DNA of 64,000 nucleotides from Streptosporangium sandarakinum (GCF_013409935.1 NZ_JACCCO010000001.1:62001-126000); one strand, 5' to 3'; positions 16,657 through 25,017 are shown, counted from the first letter of the stretch. The notes: generated by a model not told the origin, from the sequence alone. Numbers and translations: made by a program.

Positions 16657-17103
16657 TCAACGATGCGTGTCGTCCGCGGCGGCGATCACCCGGGTGAGCA
16701 CCCGGTGGAGCTCCTGCAGCTCCTCCAGGTCCATACCCAGTCGCCGGGCGACGGACGGCGGGATCCTCTCAGCCTCACTCCTCAACTGCCGGCCCTCCGG
16801 AGTGAGCGTGATCGCCAGGACGCGTTCGTCCCGGCTGTCACGCCGCCGCCGGAGGTAACCGATCGCCTCAAGTCTTTTGAGGAGCGGTGACAGCGTACCG
16901 GGGTCGAGTCTCAGTAGCTTGCTCAGCTCCTTCACAGAGAGCTGGTCGTGCTCCCACAGGGCGAGCATCACGAGATACTGCGGGTGGGTCAGCCCCATCG
17001 GCTGCAGCAGCGGCCGGTAGACCCCGATGACGCCGCGCGAGGCCACCGCGAGGGCGAAGCACACCTGCCGTTCCAGGCGCAGCGCCTCGGTCATATCACT
17101 CAC
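16657..17103 (-). CDS. MarR-family transcriptional regulator
   Basis: The 148-residue protein shows the MarR winged helix: LTHPQYLVMLALWEHDQLSV, LSKLLRLDPGTLSPLLKRLE, then the wing RRRDSRDERVLAITLTPEGR. This is close to the OhrR/organic-peroxide branch, with a Cys in ERQVCFALAVASR at the position used by OhrR sensors; that assignment is tentative. GGAGG five bases before GTG 17103 sets the start (VSDMTEALRLERQ). It is divergent from a small membrane protein gene and upstream of the HGxxPAAW gene, its likely targets. Confidence 0.88.
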   Translation of the reverse strand: MSDMTEALRLERQVCFALAVASRGVIGVYRPLLQPMGLTHPQYLVMLALWEHDQLSVKELSKLLRLDPGTLSPLLKRLEAIGYLRRRRDSRDERVLAITLTPEGRQLRSEAERIPPSVARRLGMDLEELQELHRVLTRVIAAADDTHR

Positions 17104-17183
17104 ATGCACCTCCAACCGACATAGTAAGGTAATTGGTGTACAAAGCATTGCGGCACCAAGCATCACCGGCCCTGAGGAGCTCC

Positions 17184-17366
17184 ATGTTCAACCGCAAGCC
17201 GATCGAGGAGCGGATCGCCGAACGCCAGGCGGGGCGTTCCGAGCTCCGCGAGGGCAAGTACTTCGAGCACGGCCCGGCGAGGTTCGTCTTCCTCTTCGTG
17301 ATCATCTTCGTGGTGCTCGGCCACCTGGGGGGCCTGGTGCTACTGATGATCATGGACATGAACTGA
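17184..17366 (+). CDS. Small membrane protein of unknown function
   Basis: The 60-residue protein has a charged N-terminus (MFNRKPIEERIAERQAGRSE) and one C-terminal helix (FVFLFVIIFVVLGHLGGLVLL) ending MDMN. GAGGAG at 17174-17179 supports ATG 17184 over the upstream GTG 17133. It is divergent from the MarR gene and shares its promoter region, so MarR control is plausible. I do not recognise the family. Confidence 0.6.
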   Translation: MFNRKPIEERIAERQAGRSELREGKYFEHGPARFVFLFVIIFVVLGHLGGLVLLMIMDMN

Positions 17367-17571
17367 GCCCCCGCCCCCCGACTTCCACGCCGCCGGCGGC
17401 CCTCGCCGTACGCCGGGGCCCGTCCTCCGTCCCGCACCCGCCCGGCCCGACCTGGCCCGCATGAGCCTGCACGGACCTGCATGGGCCCGTACAGGCCCTG
17501 GCGCTCGTTCGTGCGCGTATCTAGAGTGATCGAGGCAGAAACGATCAAAACGCGCGGCGACGGGAGCGGGC

Positions 17572-18744
17572 ATGGGCGACGACCTGCGTATCGGGGTGGC
17601 GGGATACGGCATGAGAGGGTCGCTGGCTCGCGAGGCGCACCGGCCGGGGAACGGCAGCGCGGTGGTGGCCGTGTGCGACCCCGCCCCGGAGGCCCGGGAG
17701 CGCGCCCGCGCCGACTTCGGCCCCGGCACGCGCGTCACCGCGGACCTCGCCGATCTCCTGACCCCGGACGTGGACGCGGTGATGATCCTCACCCCCGACC
17801 ACGCGCACCTGGAGTCGGCGCTGGCCGCGCTGCGGGCCGGGAAACCCACGCTGGTGGAGAAACCCCTCGCGACCACCGTTGAGGACTGCGACCTGATCCT
17901 CCGTACGGCGCGCGACCACGGCGCCCGGCTGTACGTGGGGCACAACATGCGCCACATGCCGGTCGTGCGCGTCATGCGGCGGCTCATCACCGAGGGCGCG
18001 ATCGGCGAGGTCAAGGCGGTGTGGTGCCGTCACTTCGTCGGGCACGGCGGCGACTTCTACTTCAAGGACTGGCACGCCGACCGCCGCAACACCACCGGCC
18101 TGCTGCTGCAGAAGGGCGCCCACGACATCGACGTGATCCACTGGCTGGCCGGGGCCAGGACGGAGCTGGTCAGCGCCATGGGCGCGCTGACCGTCTACGG
18201 CCGGGTCACCGACCGCTCCCCCGGGACGCCGTCCGACTGGTACGACCCGGAGACCAACTGGCCCCCGCTCGCCCAGCGGGGACTGAACCCGGTGGTGGAC
18301 GTCGAGGACCTGTCCATGATGCACATGCGCCTGGAGAACGGCGTCCACGCCGCCTACCAGCAGTGCCACTTCACCCCCGACTACTGGCGCAACTACACCG
18401 TCATCGGCACCGCGGGCCGCCTGGAGAACTTCGGCGACCACGGAGAGGGGGCCGTGGTGCGGGTGTGGAACGCCGGGCGGCGCGACTACCATCCCGAGGG
18501 CGACCTCCAGGTGCCCGTCGAGGTGGGCGCCGGCGGCCACGGCGGCGCGGACGAGGCGCTGGTCGGCGAGTTCGTCCGGTTCGCCGCCGAGGGCGGACCG
18601 ACCGACACCTCCCCCGTGGCGGCGCGCGACAGCGTCGCGGCGGCGGTCCGCGCCACCGAGTCGCTGCGGGACGGCTCCGTCCCCCGGGAGGTGCCGCCGG
18701 TCGCGCCGGACCTGGCCGCCTACTTCGCCGCCGGGCAGGTCTGA
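17572..18744 (+). CDS. Gfo/Idh/MocA-family oxidoreductase
   Basis: The 390-residue protein has a Rossmann nucleotide site at the N-terminus (LRIGVAGYGMRGSLAREA), the conserved TLVEKPLATTVEDC (the EKP motif; Lys is catalytic in this family) and a C-terminal substrate domain with LLLQKGAHDIDVIHWLAGA. Such enzymes oxidise or reduce sugars and inositols using NAD(P). The ATG at 17572 is close to GGGAGCGGGC. It stands alone on the plus strand with no pathway genes beside it, so the substrate is open. Confidence 0.9.
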   Translation: MGDDLRIGVAGYGMRGSLAREAHRPGNGSAVVAVCDPAPEARERARADFGPGTRVTADLADLLTPDVDAVMILTPDHAHLESALAALRAGKPTLVEKPLATTVEDCDLILRTARDHGARLYVGHNMRHMPVVRVMRRLITEGAIGEVKAVWCRHFVGHGGDFYFKDWHADRRNTTGLLLQKGAHDIDVIHWLAGARTELVSAMGALTVYGRVTDRSPGTPSDWYDPETNWPPLAQRGLNPVVDVEDLSMMHMRLENGVHAAYQQCHFTPDYWRNYTVIGTAGRLENFGDHGEGAVVRVWNAGRRDYHPEGDLQVPVEVGAGGHGGADEALVGEFVRFAAEGGPTDTSPVAARDSVAAAVRATESLRDGSVPREVPPVAPDLAAYFAAGQV

Positions 18745-18903
18745 CCGACGGCGGGCCGCCCACGCCTCGGCCCTTCAGCCGGACCGGACCGCACCCTGCG
18801 TCCGGCCGGGCGCGTCTCCCGGCCAGCCGGGTGGTGTTCCGGACATGAGAAGATGATGTTCCGGTCGGCCGAAGCCGGGCCGCCCCGAGACCAGGAGGTT
18901 CGT

Positions 18904-19140
18904 ATGCCTGACGTCACGCCGGAGCCCGACGGCACCGAGAGCACCCGGGCCGTCGAAGGCGCCGACGGTGCGGAGAGCACCGACGACGAGCTCAAGCGCA
19001 AGTTCCGCGAGGCCCTGGAGCGCAAGAAGCAGGCCCAGATGGAGCTGAACAGCGGTGGCCGCGGCAACGGCGCCTCGAAGATCCACGGGTCCCAGGGCCC
19101 GGCCGGGGGCAAGCGCTCCTTCCGCCGCAAGAGCGGCTGA
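18904..19140 (+). CDS. DUF5302 domain protein
   Basis: The 78-residue protein has an acidic start and the conserved core DDELKRKFREALERKKQAQ, followed by a Gly/Lys-rich basic tail (GGKRSFRRKSG). I recognise this as the small DUF5302 family of actinomycetes; the function is unknown. AGGAGG at 18893-18898 fixes the ATG at 18904. The basic tail might bind nucleic acid; that is speculation. Confidence 0.75.
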   Translation: MPDVTPEPDGTESTRAVEGADGAESTDDELKRKFREALERKKQAQMELNSGGRGNGASKIHGSQGPAGGKRSFRRKSG

Positions 19141-19164
19141 CCCGCAAGGGTGGCTGAGCCGCGG

Positions 19165-19533
19165 TCAGCCGGCCGCGGCCAGCCGGGCGTCGAGCGCGTC
19201 GAGGTCGGGGAGGAACCACACGTGCTCTCCCAGGTTCGACTCGTGGACGAGGGCGCGCAGGGCAGAACTGGCCGCCAGGTGCCGGGAGATGTCCCCGACG
19301 ACGGCCAGCCGCAGCCGGTGGTTCACGAACTTCTGCATGACCTCGCCGGCGAAGCGGGTGCCCAGGGAGAAGAAGTGCCCGTCCAGCCGGCTCGCGGGCA
19401 CGGCCACCACCTCGGCGCCGAGGAACGCCGCACCGATCAGGTCCAGCGCGTCCTCCATCGTGGCCAGCGGCGGCCCGGCCGGGTCGCACACCAGCACCGG
19501 CACCCCGGACAGTTCCCGCATGACGTCAGGCAC
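19165..19533 (-). CDS. DUF4180 family protein
   Basis: The 122-residue protein contains SALRALVHESNLGEHVWFLP and LDLIGAAFLGAEVVAVPASR, the core of DUF4180. Members often follow a small HTH regulator and an alpha/beta hydrolase, exactly the order here. GGAGG six bases upstream supports the GTG at 19533, which overlaps the end of the preceding frame by 8 nt. The function of the family is unknown. Confidence 0.78.
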   Translation of the reverse strand: MPDVMRELSGVPVLVCDPAGPPLATMEDALDLIGAAFLGAEVVAVPASRLDGHFFSLGTRFAGEVMQKFVNHRLRLAVVGDISRHLAASSALRALVHESNLGEHVWFLPDLDALDARLAAAG

Positions 19534-19846
19534 CGCCGGCCTCCTCGGCCAGCGCACCGGCGGCCTCCTGGGCGAACGCGCCACCGGCGTCGCCGGGCAC
19601 GGCCTCGGGTGAGCCGCCGACCGTCACCGGCACGGGCACGGTCAGGCGGCGCAGCGTGTCGTCGGGGAACACCGGCAGCAGCACCATGGGCGGCGCGTCC
19701 TGCGGGCCGGAGACGACGACGAAGGTCTCGCCCTGGCGGGTGGGCACCCGTACCTGCTCGGCGGGGACCGGCCAGTCGCCCAGCGCATCCCGGTACCGCC
19801 GCCGGATCTCCTCCGCGCCGGCCTCGGACCGGTAGATCGCGCTCAT
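19526..19846 (-). pseudogene. Alpha/beta hydrolase with an internal deletion
   Basis: The first 57 or so residues (MSAIYRSEAGAEEIRRRYRD, then VPTRQGETFVVVSGPQDAPP and MVLL) match the N-terminus of alpha/beta hydrolases that pair with this HTH regulator. The next residues (FPDDTLRRLTVPVPVTVGG) resemble the segment before the catalytic Asp, normally about 130 residues later. The oxyanion loop, nucleophile elbow and most of the fold are missing, and the end is Ala/Gly-rich. The frame is kept, so the small product may still be made, and coupling to DUF4180 is preserved. Catalysis is not expected. Confidence 0.65.
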
Positions 19847-20271
19847 GTCGCGAGCACCCCCTCCATGTGGTCGAGCAGCCGTGCGGTGTCCCGCAGGCCG
19901 CCCAGGACGATGACCTTCATCCGGGCCCTTTCCTCGTCATAGGTCGTCTCGACCCGAAACGGCTGGTCACCGGGGCGGCGGTCGGTGGCCGCGGCCATCA
20001 GGAGGGTGGACAGGCGGTCGGCCGTCTCACGGCTGACCGCGTCGATCTCCACGATGGCCGACACGTCGGTGTGCCTCCGCCGCACCGTCTCACCCGGCGG
20101 CGGAGGCACCGGGCGGCCGGTGAACGCCTCCAGGTCCTCGTGCGCGATCCGGTACTGCTTGCCGATGCGGACCGCGGCGAGCCGCCCGTCCCGCACGTAG
20201 TTGCGGACGGTGCGCACGTGCAGGCCCAGGTGCTCGGCGACCTGCTCCACGGAGTAGAAACGATCTGCCAT
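19843..20271 (-). CDS. Helix-turn-helix regulator, MerR/excisionase-type DNA-binding domain
   Basis: The 142-residue protein starts MADRFYSVEQVAEHLGLHVR followed by TVRNYVRDGRLAAVRIGKQY, the excisionase/MerR-like HTH_17 fold. The C-terminal half (about 65-142) is a separate domain with VETTYDEERARMKVIVLGGL. It is the first gene of a three-gene operon, overlapping the truncated hydrolase by four bases (ATGA). Nested inverted repeats lie directly upstream of its ATG, so autoregulation is likely. Confidence 0.85.
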   Translation of the reverse strand: MADRFYSVEQVAEHLGLHVRTVRNYVRDGRLAAVRIGKQYRIAHEDLEAFTGRPVPPPPGETVRRRHTDVSAIVEIDAVSRETADRLSTLLMAAATDRRPGDQPFRVETTYDEERARMKVIVLGGLRDTARLLDHMEGVLAT

Positions 20272-20272
20272 G

Positions 20273-20330
20273 AAAATACCCTATCTTCCTATTAGAGTGA
20301 GAATAACAGAGTATTTTACGGAAAATAGGG
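20273..20330. promoter_or_regulatory. AT-rich nested inverted repeats in the promoter of the HTH operon
   Basis: This 58-bp stretch is far richer in A/T than its surroundings. It contains the pair AAAATAC (20273-20279) / GTATTTT (20311-20317) and the outer pair CCCTAT (20279-20284) / ATAGGG (20325-20330). It lies one base from the regulator's start codon and upstream of the divergent kinase-like gene. It is probably an operator overlapping the promoter. Confidence 0.55.
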
Positions 20331-20482
20331 AGCGTTGGAGCGCGACCGGGAGGCCGGAGGACCGGGCAAGGACCAGACGAGGACCGGGCGAGGACCAGGT
20401 GAGGGCTAGGTGCCGGCCTCCGGGGCAAAGGGAGACGAGAAGACCCCTTTTTCGTTTCCCCTGAGGACCGGAGGTGGCGGAC

Positions 20483-21013
20483 ATGGCAGACACGGTGGCG
20501 GACGTCCCGATCGTGGTGGTCGGTCTGATGGGCGCCGGCAAGACCAGCGTCTCGGAACTGCTGGGCGAGGCCCTGAACCGGCCGGTGCGCGACAGCGACG
20601 ACTACCTTGAGAAGCGCTACGGCATCACCGCGGCGGCGATCGCCGAGACCGCGGGCGTCACCGAACTGCACGCCCGCGAGGCCGAGCACCTGCTGGACAG
20701 TCTCGCCGAACGGCCCGCGCCGATCATCGCCGCCGCGGCCAGCGTCCTGGACGACCCGCGATGCCGGGAGGCGCTCAAACCGGCCCTGGTGGTGTGGCTG
20801 GACGCCGAGCCCGAGTTCATCGCCAAGAAGATCGAGGAGAAGCCGCACCGCCCCCGGTTCGGCAAGAAGCCGCTGGATCTGGCGAAGGAACTGTACGAAC
20901 GCCGGGCCGCGTCCTTCGCCGAGGTGGCCGACCTGCGCTTCAAGCGGCCGAAGATGTCCAAGCACGAGGTGGCCCGCGCCATCCTGGACCACCTGAAGAA
21001 GCAGGCCGGGTAG
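20483..21013 (+). CDS. Shikimate kinase-like P-loop protein
   Basis: The 176-residue protein has P-loop VVGLMGAGKTSVSELLGEAL and the RDSDDYLEKRYG motif in the place of the shikimate kinase D-x-D substrate region, followed by IAETAGVTELHAREAEHL. The later lid and ending (FGKKPLDLAKELYERRAASF) also fit the fold. Canonical AroK sits in an aro operon; this one is alone and divergent from a HTH operon, so it may phosphorylate something else. GGAGG (20470-20474) is 8 nt before ATG 20483 and overrides the upstream GTG. Confidence 0.75.
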   Translation: MADTVADVPIVVVGLMGAGKTSVSELLGEALNRPVRDSDDYLEKRYGITAAAIAETAGVTELHAREAEHLLDSLAERPAPIIAAAASVLDDPRCREALKPALVVWLDAEPEFIAKKIEEKPHRPRFGKKPLDLAKELYERRAASFAEVADLRFKRPKMSKHEVARAILDHLKKQAG

Positions 21014-21132
21014 CGGGGACCCCGCGGGCCGGGCGGTCCGGCGAACGCTTCGCGGCCCCAGGGACGTCCGTCCCGCGGGGCGCGGCGGTTTCCCGGTGAC
21101 CGGACCCACAGGGTGGCGGCCTCCTCGGACGA

Positions 21133-21606
21133 TCAAGCCCACAGGCCGGTGGCCTCCAGCGCCTCCTCCGGTGAGGAGACGTGCCTGACTCCGGGGACCG
21201 GACGCCCCTCGTGGTCGAGGATCCGCCACCCGCCGAGCTGGACCACGGGGACGCGGCCGTGGCGCATCGCGAGCGCCAGCTCCGACAGCGTCCCCCACGA
21301 CCCGCCGATGACGATCACGGCGTCGCCGGAGTTGGCGATGATGCCGTTCCGGGCCTCCCCGACGCCGGTCGGGATGACGACGGAGAGGTCCGGATTGGCC
21401 TGCTCCCGATCCGGCCGGGACAGGACGCCGACCACCGTGCCGCCCGCCGAGCGGGCCCCGGCCGCCACCGCGGCCATCACGCCCGCGTAGCCGCCGCAGA
21501 TCACGACCGCGCCGCGCTCGGCCAGCAACCGGCCGACCTCGCGGGCGTTGGACTCGTCCTCGTCCGTGCAGTCACGCGGGCCGCACACCGACACCTGGAT
21601 CGCCAC
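21133..21606 (-). CDS. TIGR00725/LOG-like Rossmann-fold protein
   Basis: The 157-residue protein starts VAIQVSVCGPRDCTDEDES and has the segments VICGGYAGVMAAVAAGARSA and VIVIGGSWGTLSELALAMRH. These are the nucleotide-binding motifs of the lysine-decarboxylase-like (LOG, TIGR00725) family; LOG enzymes release cytokinin bases or hydrolyse nucleotides. The usual PGGxGT motif reads IGGSWGT here, as in the TIGR00725 branch. GGGAGG about 9 nt before GTG 21606 sets the start; a longer frame to 21711 lacks homology. Confidence 0.82.
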   Translation of the reverse strand: MAIQVSVCGPRDCTDEDESNAREVGRLLAERGAVVICGGYAGVMAAVAAGARSAGGTVVGVLSRPDREQANPDLSVVIPTGVGEARNGIIANSGDAVIVIGGSWGTLSELALAMRHGRVPVVQLGGWRILDHEGRPVPGVRHVSSPEEALEATGLWA

Positions 21607-21748
21607 GGTGAGATCCTCCCATCCGGTGCGCCCCGGCCGCGGAGACGGATCAACAGCCGAGGACACCGTGGGCGATGCCGTCGCCAGCAGTGAGAGTTTC
21701 GCCCGCCTCATCCGGCGAAAGGCCGAACCACGTCATTAAGCTGTGGCG

Positions 21749-22297
21749 ATGCGCATCGGTTCGCCGCACACCCGTCTCATCGTGCTGCGTGGCAACTCCG
21801 CCTCGGGCAAGTCCAGCGTCGCCCGGGCCCTGCAGGTCACCCGTGACCGGGATCTGGCCGTGATCGGCCAGGACGCCGTACGGCGCGACATCCTGCGGGA
21901 GCGCGACGTGCCGGGAGGGGCGAACATCGGGCTCATCGACGTCATCGCCCGCTACTCCCTCGATCGGGGATATCACGTCCTGCTCGAAGGCATGCTGTAC
22001 GCCGACCGCTACGAGCGGATGCTTCAGGCGCTGCGCGCCGGCCATCGCGGCCCCGCGCACTTCTACTACCTGGATGTTTCCTTCGACGAGACCCTGCGAC
22101 GGCACGCCACCAAACCGCAGTCCGGGCTGTACGGCGAGGCCGAGATGCGCCAGTGGTACCGGCCCCGGGATCTCCTCCCGGGCGGCTCCGAAACGATCAT
22201 CGGGGAGGACAGCTCGATGGAGGAGACCGTACGGCGGATCCTGCGCGAGACCGGTCTGTCCTCCCAGCCGCGGGGCGGCGCCGGCGAATCCCGGTGA
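21749..22297 (+). CDS. AAA-type kinase (zeta-toxin/chloramphenicol-phosphotransferase-like P-loop)
   Basis: The 182-residue protein has P-loop LIVLRGNSASGKSSVARAL, the general-base region VIGQDAVRRDILRERD and HVLLEGMLYADRYERML. This is the fold of small-molecule kinases of the zeta/CPT group. Later residues YYLDVSFDETLRRHATK and WYRPRDLLPGGSE form the lid. No antitoxin gene is adjacent, so a metabolic or resistance kinase is more likely than a toxin. GTG 21743 is an alternative start two codons upstream. Confidence 0.75.
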   Translation: MRIGSPHTRLIVLRGNSASGKSSVARALQVTRDRDLAVIGQDAVRRDILRERDVPGGANIGLIDVIARYSLDRGYHVLLEGMLYADRYERMLQALRAGHRGPAHFYYLDVSFDETLRRHATKPQSGLYGEAEMRQWYRPRDLLPGGSETIIGEDSSMEETVRRILRETGLSSQPRGGAGESR

Positions 22298-22301
22298 ACG
22301 G

Positions 22302-22340
22302 CCGGGCGGGTGGCCCGGGTGTCCGGGGCCGCCCACCCGG
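22302..22340. terminator. Hairpin between convergent genes
   Basis: A 14-bp stem, with two G-T type mismatches, pairs 22302-22315 with 22327-22340. It lies between the stops of the plus-strand kinase and the minus-strand lectin gene, so it could serve both. Confidence 0.45.
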
Positions 22341-22362
22341 CCGGTGTGCCGGGCGGTCCGGC

Positions 22363-22926
22363 TCACATGTAGCGCACGCCCCACATGCGTGAGGGCTGCT
22401 TGTCGCAGGTGTACTGGACGGCGGTGCTGCCGTCCGGGCCGATGGTCAGGCACTTGCCGGTCTGCACGTTCTTCAGCTGGTACTGGCGGGCGCCGGCCGT
22501 ACCCCAGAACATCCAGCGGAACGCGGGGTGGTCGACGCAGGTGTACTGCACGGCGGTGTAGTTGTTGGCGGTGCTGGCGCCCCCGGCGATGGTCAGGCAC
22601 TTGCCCGTCTGGGCGTTCCGCAGCATGTACTGGCGGGTGCCCGTCGCGTCCGTCATGGTCCACTGGCGGGTCGGGTAGGCGTCGCACTCGTACTGCGCCG
22701 CCCGGAGGTTGTCGGTCGTGCGCCCGCCTCCGGCGACGGTCAGGCACTTGCCGGTCTGCCCGTTCACCAGCATCCCGGTCACGGCCGCCGTCTGCTGTCC
22801 CTCCGGGGAGGCGTCGGCGGCGGGGTCGGCCTGGGAGCCGGCTGCGGCCGGGAGCACCGGAACGAACAGGGCGGCGGCGGTGACGAGGGTGAGGGCGGAG
22901 CGGCGGACTGGGCGGAGAACGGCCAT
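22363..22926 (-). CDS. Secreted ricin-type beta-trefoil lectin (single domain)
   Basis: The 187-residue protein has a signal peptide (MAVLRPVRRSALTLVTAAAL...) and three trefoil repeats, each with a QTGKCLT strand and a later aromatic turn (QYECDAYPTRQW, QYTCVDHPAFRW, QYTCDKQPSRMW), the last two-thirds of the protein. These follow the QxW pattern of ricin-B domains, which bind sugars. No catalytic domain is attached. GGAGG is present before ATG 22926. A close paralogue lies 1.1 kb away on the same strand. Confidence 0.88.
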   Translation of the reverse strand: MAVLRPVRRSALTLVTAAALFVPVLPAAAGSQADPAADASPEGQQTAAVTGMLVNGQTGKCLTVAGGGRTTDNLRAAQYECDAYPTRQWTMTDATGTRQYMLRNAQTGKCLTIAGGASTANNYTAVQYTCVDHPAFRWMFWGTAGARQYQLKNVQTGKCLTIGPDGSTAVQYTCDKQPSRMWGVRYM

Positions 22927-23380
22927 GGGGTTCCTCCCGTGGATGAGCTGGTCGTTTCGTGGTCACGGCGTTCCGGTCCGCGTCCGTGGACCCGCCGCTG
23001 GCGCGGCGGCGGAGGTCTCCGGCGGACCGGTGCCCGCGCACGCGGGGAAGCGTGCGCGGGCACCGGGTACGCGGAACCGGGTCGCCTCGGCCTGCCGGGC
23101 CCGGGAGGATGCCCGTGGATCGTGTGGTCCGGGCGGCCCCGCAACCGGGCGACGCTCAGTTGTAGCACCGGAAGACGATCTTTCAGGTGGCGACATGCCG
23201 TGACCGGGGCAGACGAGCGGGCCCCCGCGGCGGTGCGGCGCGGCGCGCCGCACCGAGGAGCGGCATATGCCGGGAACATCGTGCCGCGCGCCCGATTCTC
23301 CCTGCCGACCGGCTACCGGCTCTCCCGGCCTGACCGGTCACGGCCCGGAGCGAGTCGCGGGTGAGGCCGCCCGGCGCGGG
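22927..23380. other. 454-bp gap between lectin and membrane-protein genes
   Basis: I see no convincing gene here. It holds the upstream region of the lectin gene (right of 22926) and one clear hairpin at 23231-23255. Short open frames on both strands lack homology and ribosome sites. Confidence 0.5.
23231..23255 (-). terminator. Hairpin downstream of the 140-residue membrane protein gene
   Basis: CGGTGCGGCG pairs perfectly with CGCCGCACCG (10-bp stem, 5-nt loop). It lies about 125 nt past the stop of the gene at 23381. It is a likely terminator for that gene. Confidence 0.4.
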
Positions 23381-23803
23381 TCACCGGCCGCCGATGAAGT
23401 ACCGGGCGGGGACGAACAGCTCGTGCCCGGTGTCGAAGACCACCCGCACCCCGGCGGTCGTCCACTCGGTGGTCCTCACGGTGTCGGCGGACGTCTCGAT
23501 GTCCACCAGGTGCCCGTAGGAGAGGCTGGGATCCCGGCCGACGACGATCAGATGCGTCTCCCCGAGAAGGGTCCTCCTGCGAACCAGGCCCAGCAGGTGC
23601 TTCGAATCATCGCTGTAGGTCACGGTGGCCGGCTGTTCGCCGCGGTAGACCACCTCGAACCGCGGCCACCTCGCCGCGACGGACAGCGCCACGCTCAGCA
23701 CCATCCCCAGCACGACGCCGAGAACGACCAACCCGAGTCCCCTCAGCCGCCGTGATCGGCTCGGGCGGCTCGACGGCGGTTCCACGGCGAGGGACGAAAT
23801 CAT
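23381..23803 (-). CDS. Single-pass membrane protein, unknown function
   Basis: The 140-residue protein has a basic N-terminus, one helix (GLGLVVLGVVLGMVLSVALS, about 20-45) and an outside part rich in beta strands (PRFEVVYRGEQPATVTYSDD ... VRVVFDTGHELFVPARYFIG). GGAGG six bases before ATG 23803 fixes the start; the longer frame to 23863 is not supported. It lies between two lectin genes on the same strand but with large gaps. I do not recognise the family. Confidence 0.65.
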   Translation of the reverse strand: MISSLAVEPPSSRPSRSRRLRGLGLVVLGVVLGMVLSVALSVAARWPRFEVVYRGEQPATVTYSDDSKHLLGLVRRRTLLGETHLIVVGRDPSLSYGHLVDIETSADTVRTTEWTTAGVRVVFDTGHELFVPARYFIGGR

Positions 23804-24005
23804 CAACGGCCTCCGTAATGATCGACTGCATGGTTCGTCGCTCCGGAGGGATGAAAAGTTCACGAGCGTTCACGCTCGCCCGCCGGATCCTCGACCAGGC
23901 ACGATGATGCAGGGTCATATACGGGGTGGAATCGACAGGACCCAGCCCATCGGACAGTGAACGATCTCGGCCCGCATCGGGATGACCGCACCGGGCCGGT
24001 GCGTC

Positions 24006-24668
24006 CTACAGGGTGCCGGTCAGGTTCAGGGTCCAGCGGCGCGAGGGGTGGTCGTCACAGTCGTACTGCACGGCCTCGACGTTGTCGGCCGTGCTCACGC
24101 CTCCCGCGATGGTCAGGCACTTGCCGGTCTGCGCGTTGCGCAGCTGGTACTGGCCGTTGCCCGTGACGTCGATCAGGGTCCAGCGGCGCGAGGGGTTGCT
24201 GTCACAGGTGTACTGCACGGCCGTGACGTTGTTGGCCGTGCTCACGCCCCCGGCGATGGTCAGGCACTTGCCGGTGTTGACATTGTGCACCTGGTACTGG
24301 CCGGTTCCGGTCACGTCGGCGAGGAACCAGCGGCGGGACGGGTGGGTGTCGCAGGTGTACTGCACGGCCTGGACGTTGTTCTCCGCGCTCACGCCCCCGG
24401 CGATGGTCAGGCACTTGCCGGTCCGCACGTTCACCAGTATCACGGTGAGCTGTGCCGGGCGGCGGGCGGCGACCCCTGCCCCGGCACCGGCCACCGCCGC
24501 CCCGGCTCCGGCTCCGGTCCCGCTCCCGGTCCCGACGGGAGCGACGGGTACGGCGTCGGCACGGGCGGCGGGTGCGGCGGCCGGGAGCGCCGGGGTCAAG
24601 GAGGCCAGGGCGGGGAGCGCCGAAGCGAGAAGGGCCGTGACGGCGAGGGCGCGGCGGTGGACGGTCAT
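24006..24668 (-). CDS. Secreted ricin-type beta-trefoil lectin, paralogue with Gly/Ala linker
   Basis: The 220-residue protein has a signal peptide, then a Gly/Ala/Val-rich linker (about 45-75), then three trefoil repeats each carrying GKCLTIAGGVS and a PSRRW turn. The repeats are almost identical to each other, also in DNA (a block around GCGATGGTCAGGCACTTGCC recurs at roughly 144-bp steps), which suggests recent internal duplication or gene conversion. GGAGGAACCC precedes ATG 24668. The product is probably secreted and carbohydrate-binding; no enzyme domain is fused. Confidence 0.88.
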   Translation of the reverse strand: MTVHRRALAVTALLASALPALASLTPALPAAAPAARADAVPVAPVGTGSGTGAGAGAAVAGAGAGVAARRPAQLTVILVNVRTGKCLTIAGGVSAENNVQAVQYTCDTHPSRRWFLADVTGTGQYQVHNVNTGKCLTIAGGVSTANNVTAVQYTCDSNPSRRWTLIDVTGNGQYQLRNAQTGKCLTIAGGVSTADNVEAVQYDCDDHPSRRWTLNLTGTL

Positions 24669-24896
24669 GGGTTCCTCCCGTGGACGAGCGGTCGTTTCGT
24701 ACTTCCGGCCGCGCGTGTCCGTGCCTGCCGGAAGCACGCTCGCGCGGGACGGGGAAGCGGGCGCGCGTGAGGCCGAGCCGCCCGGGGCACGGGGTCGGGA
24801 GGAGGCCCCGGCGATCGTGGATCTCGGCGTGGCGGCCCCGCGACAGGACGACGCCTCTCGTTGTAACAGGTGGGGGTGCCCGCCCGGTGACGCCAT

Positions 24897-25017
24897 GCCG
24901 TACCGGGGCGCGGGCACGGACGGATACGGGCTCGCCGTACCGGGCCGCGGGCACGGATGGACTCGGGCTCGCCGTACCGGGCCGCGGGCACGGATGGACT
25001 CGGGCCCGCCGTACCGG
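24897..25017. repeat. 37-bp tandem repeat, about 3.3 copies
   Basis: Units start at 24897, 24934 and 24971, with a partial fourth at 25008. Each opens with GCCGTACCGGG and continues with CGCGGGCACGGA. The second and third copies differ by one base near the end. The last partial copy forms the left arm of a strong hairpin. It lies in the gap between the lectin and VOC genes and is not part of a convincing gene. Confidence 0.85.

Noticed and set aside
21749..22297. Zeta-type toxin of a toxin-antitoxin pair
   Set aside because: The P-loop fold fits, but no antitoxin-like gene precedes it and the upstream gene is an unrelated TIGR00725 protein on the other strand.
24897..25017. Tandem repeats as a possible CRISPR array
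   Set aside because: The 37-bp units are contiguous with no unique spacers and no cas genes, so it is a minisatellite.
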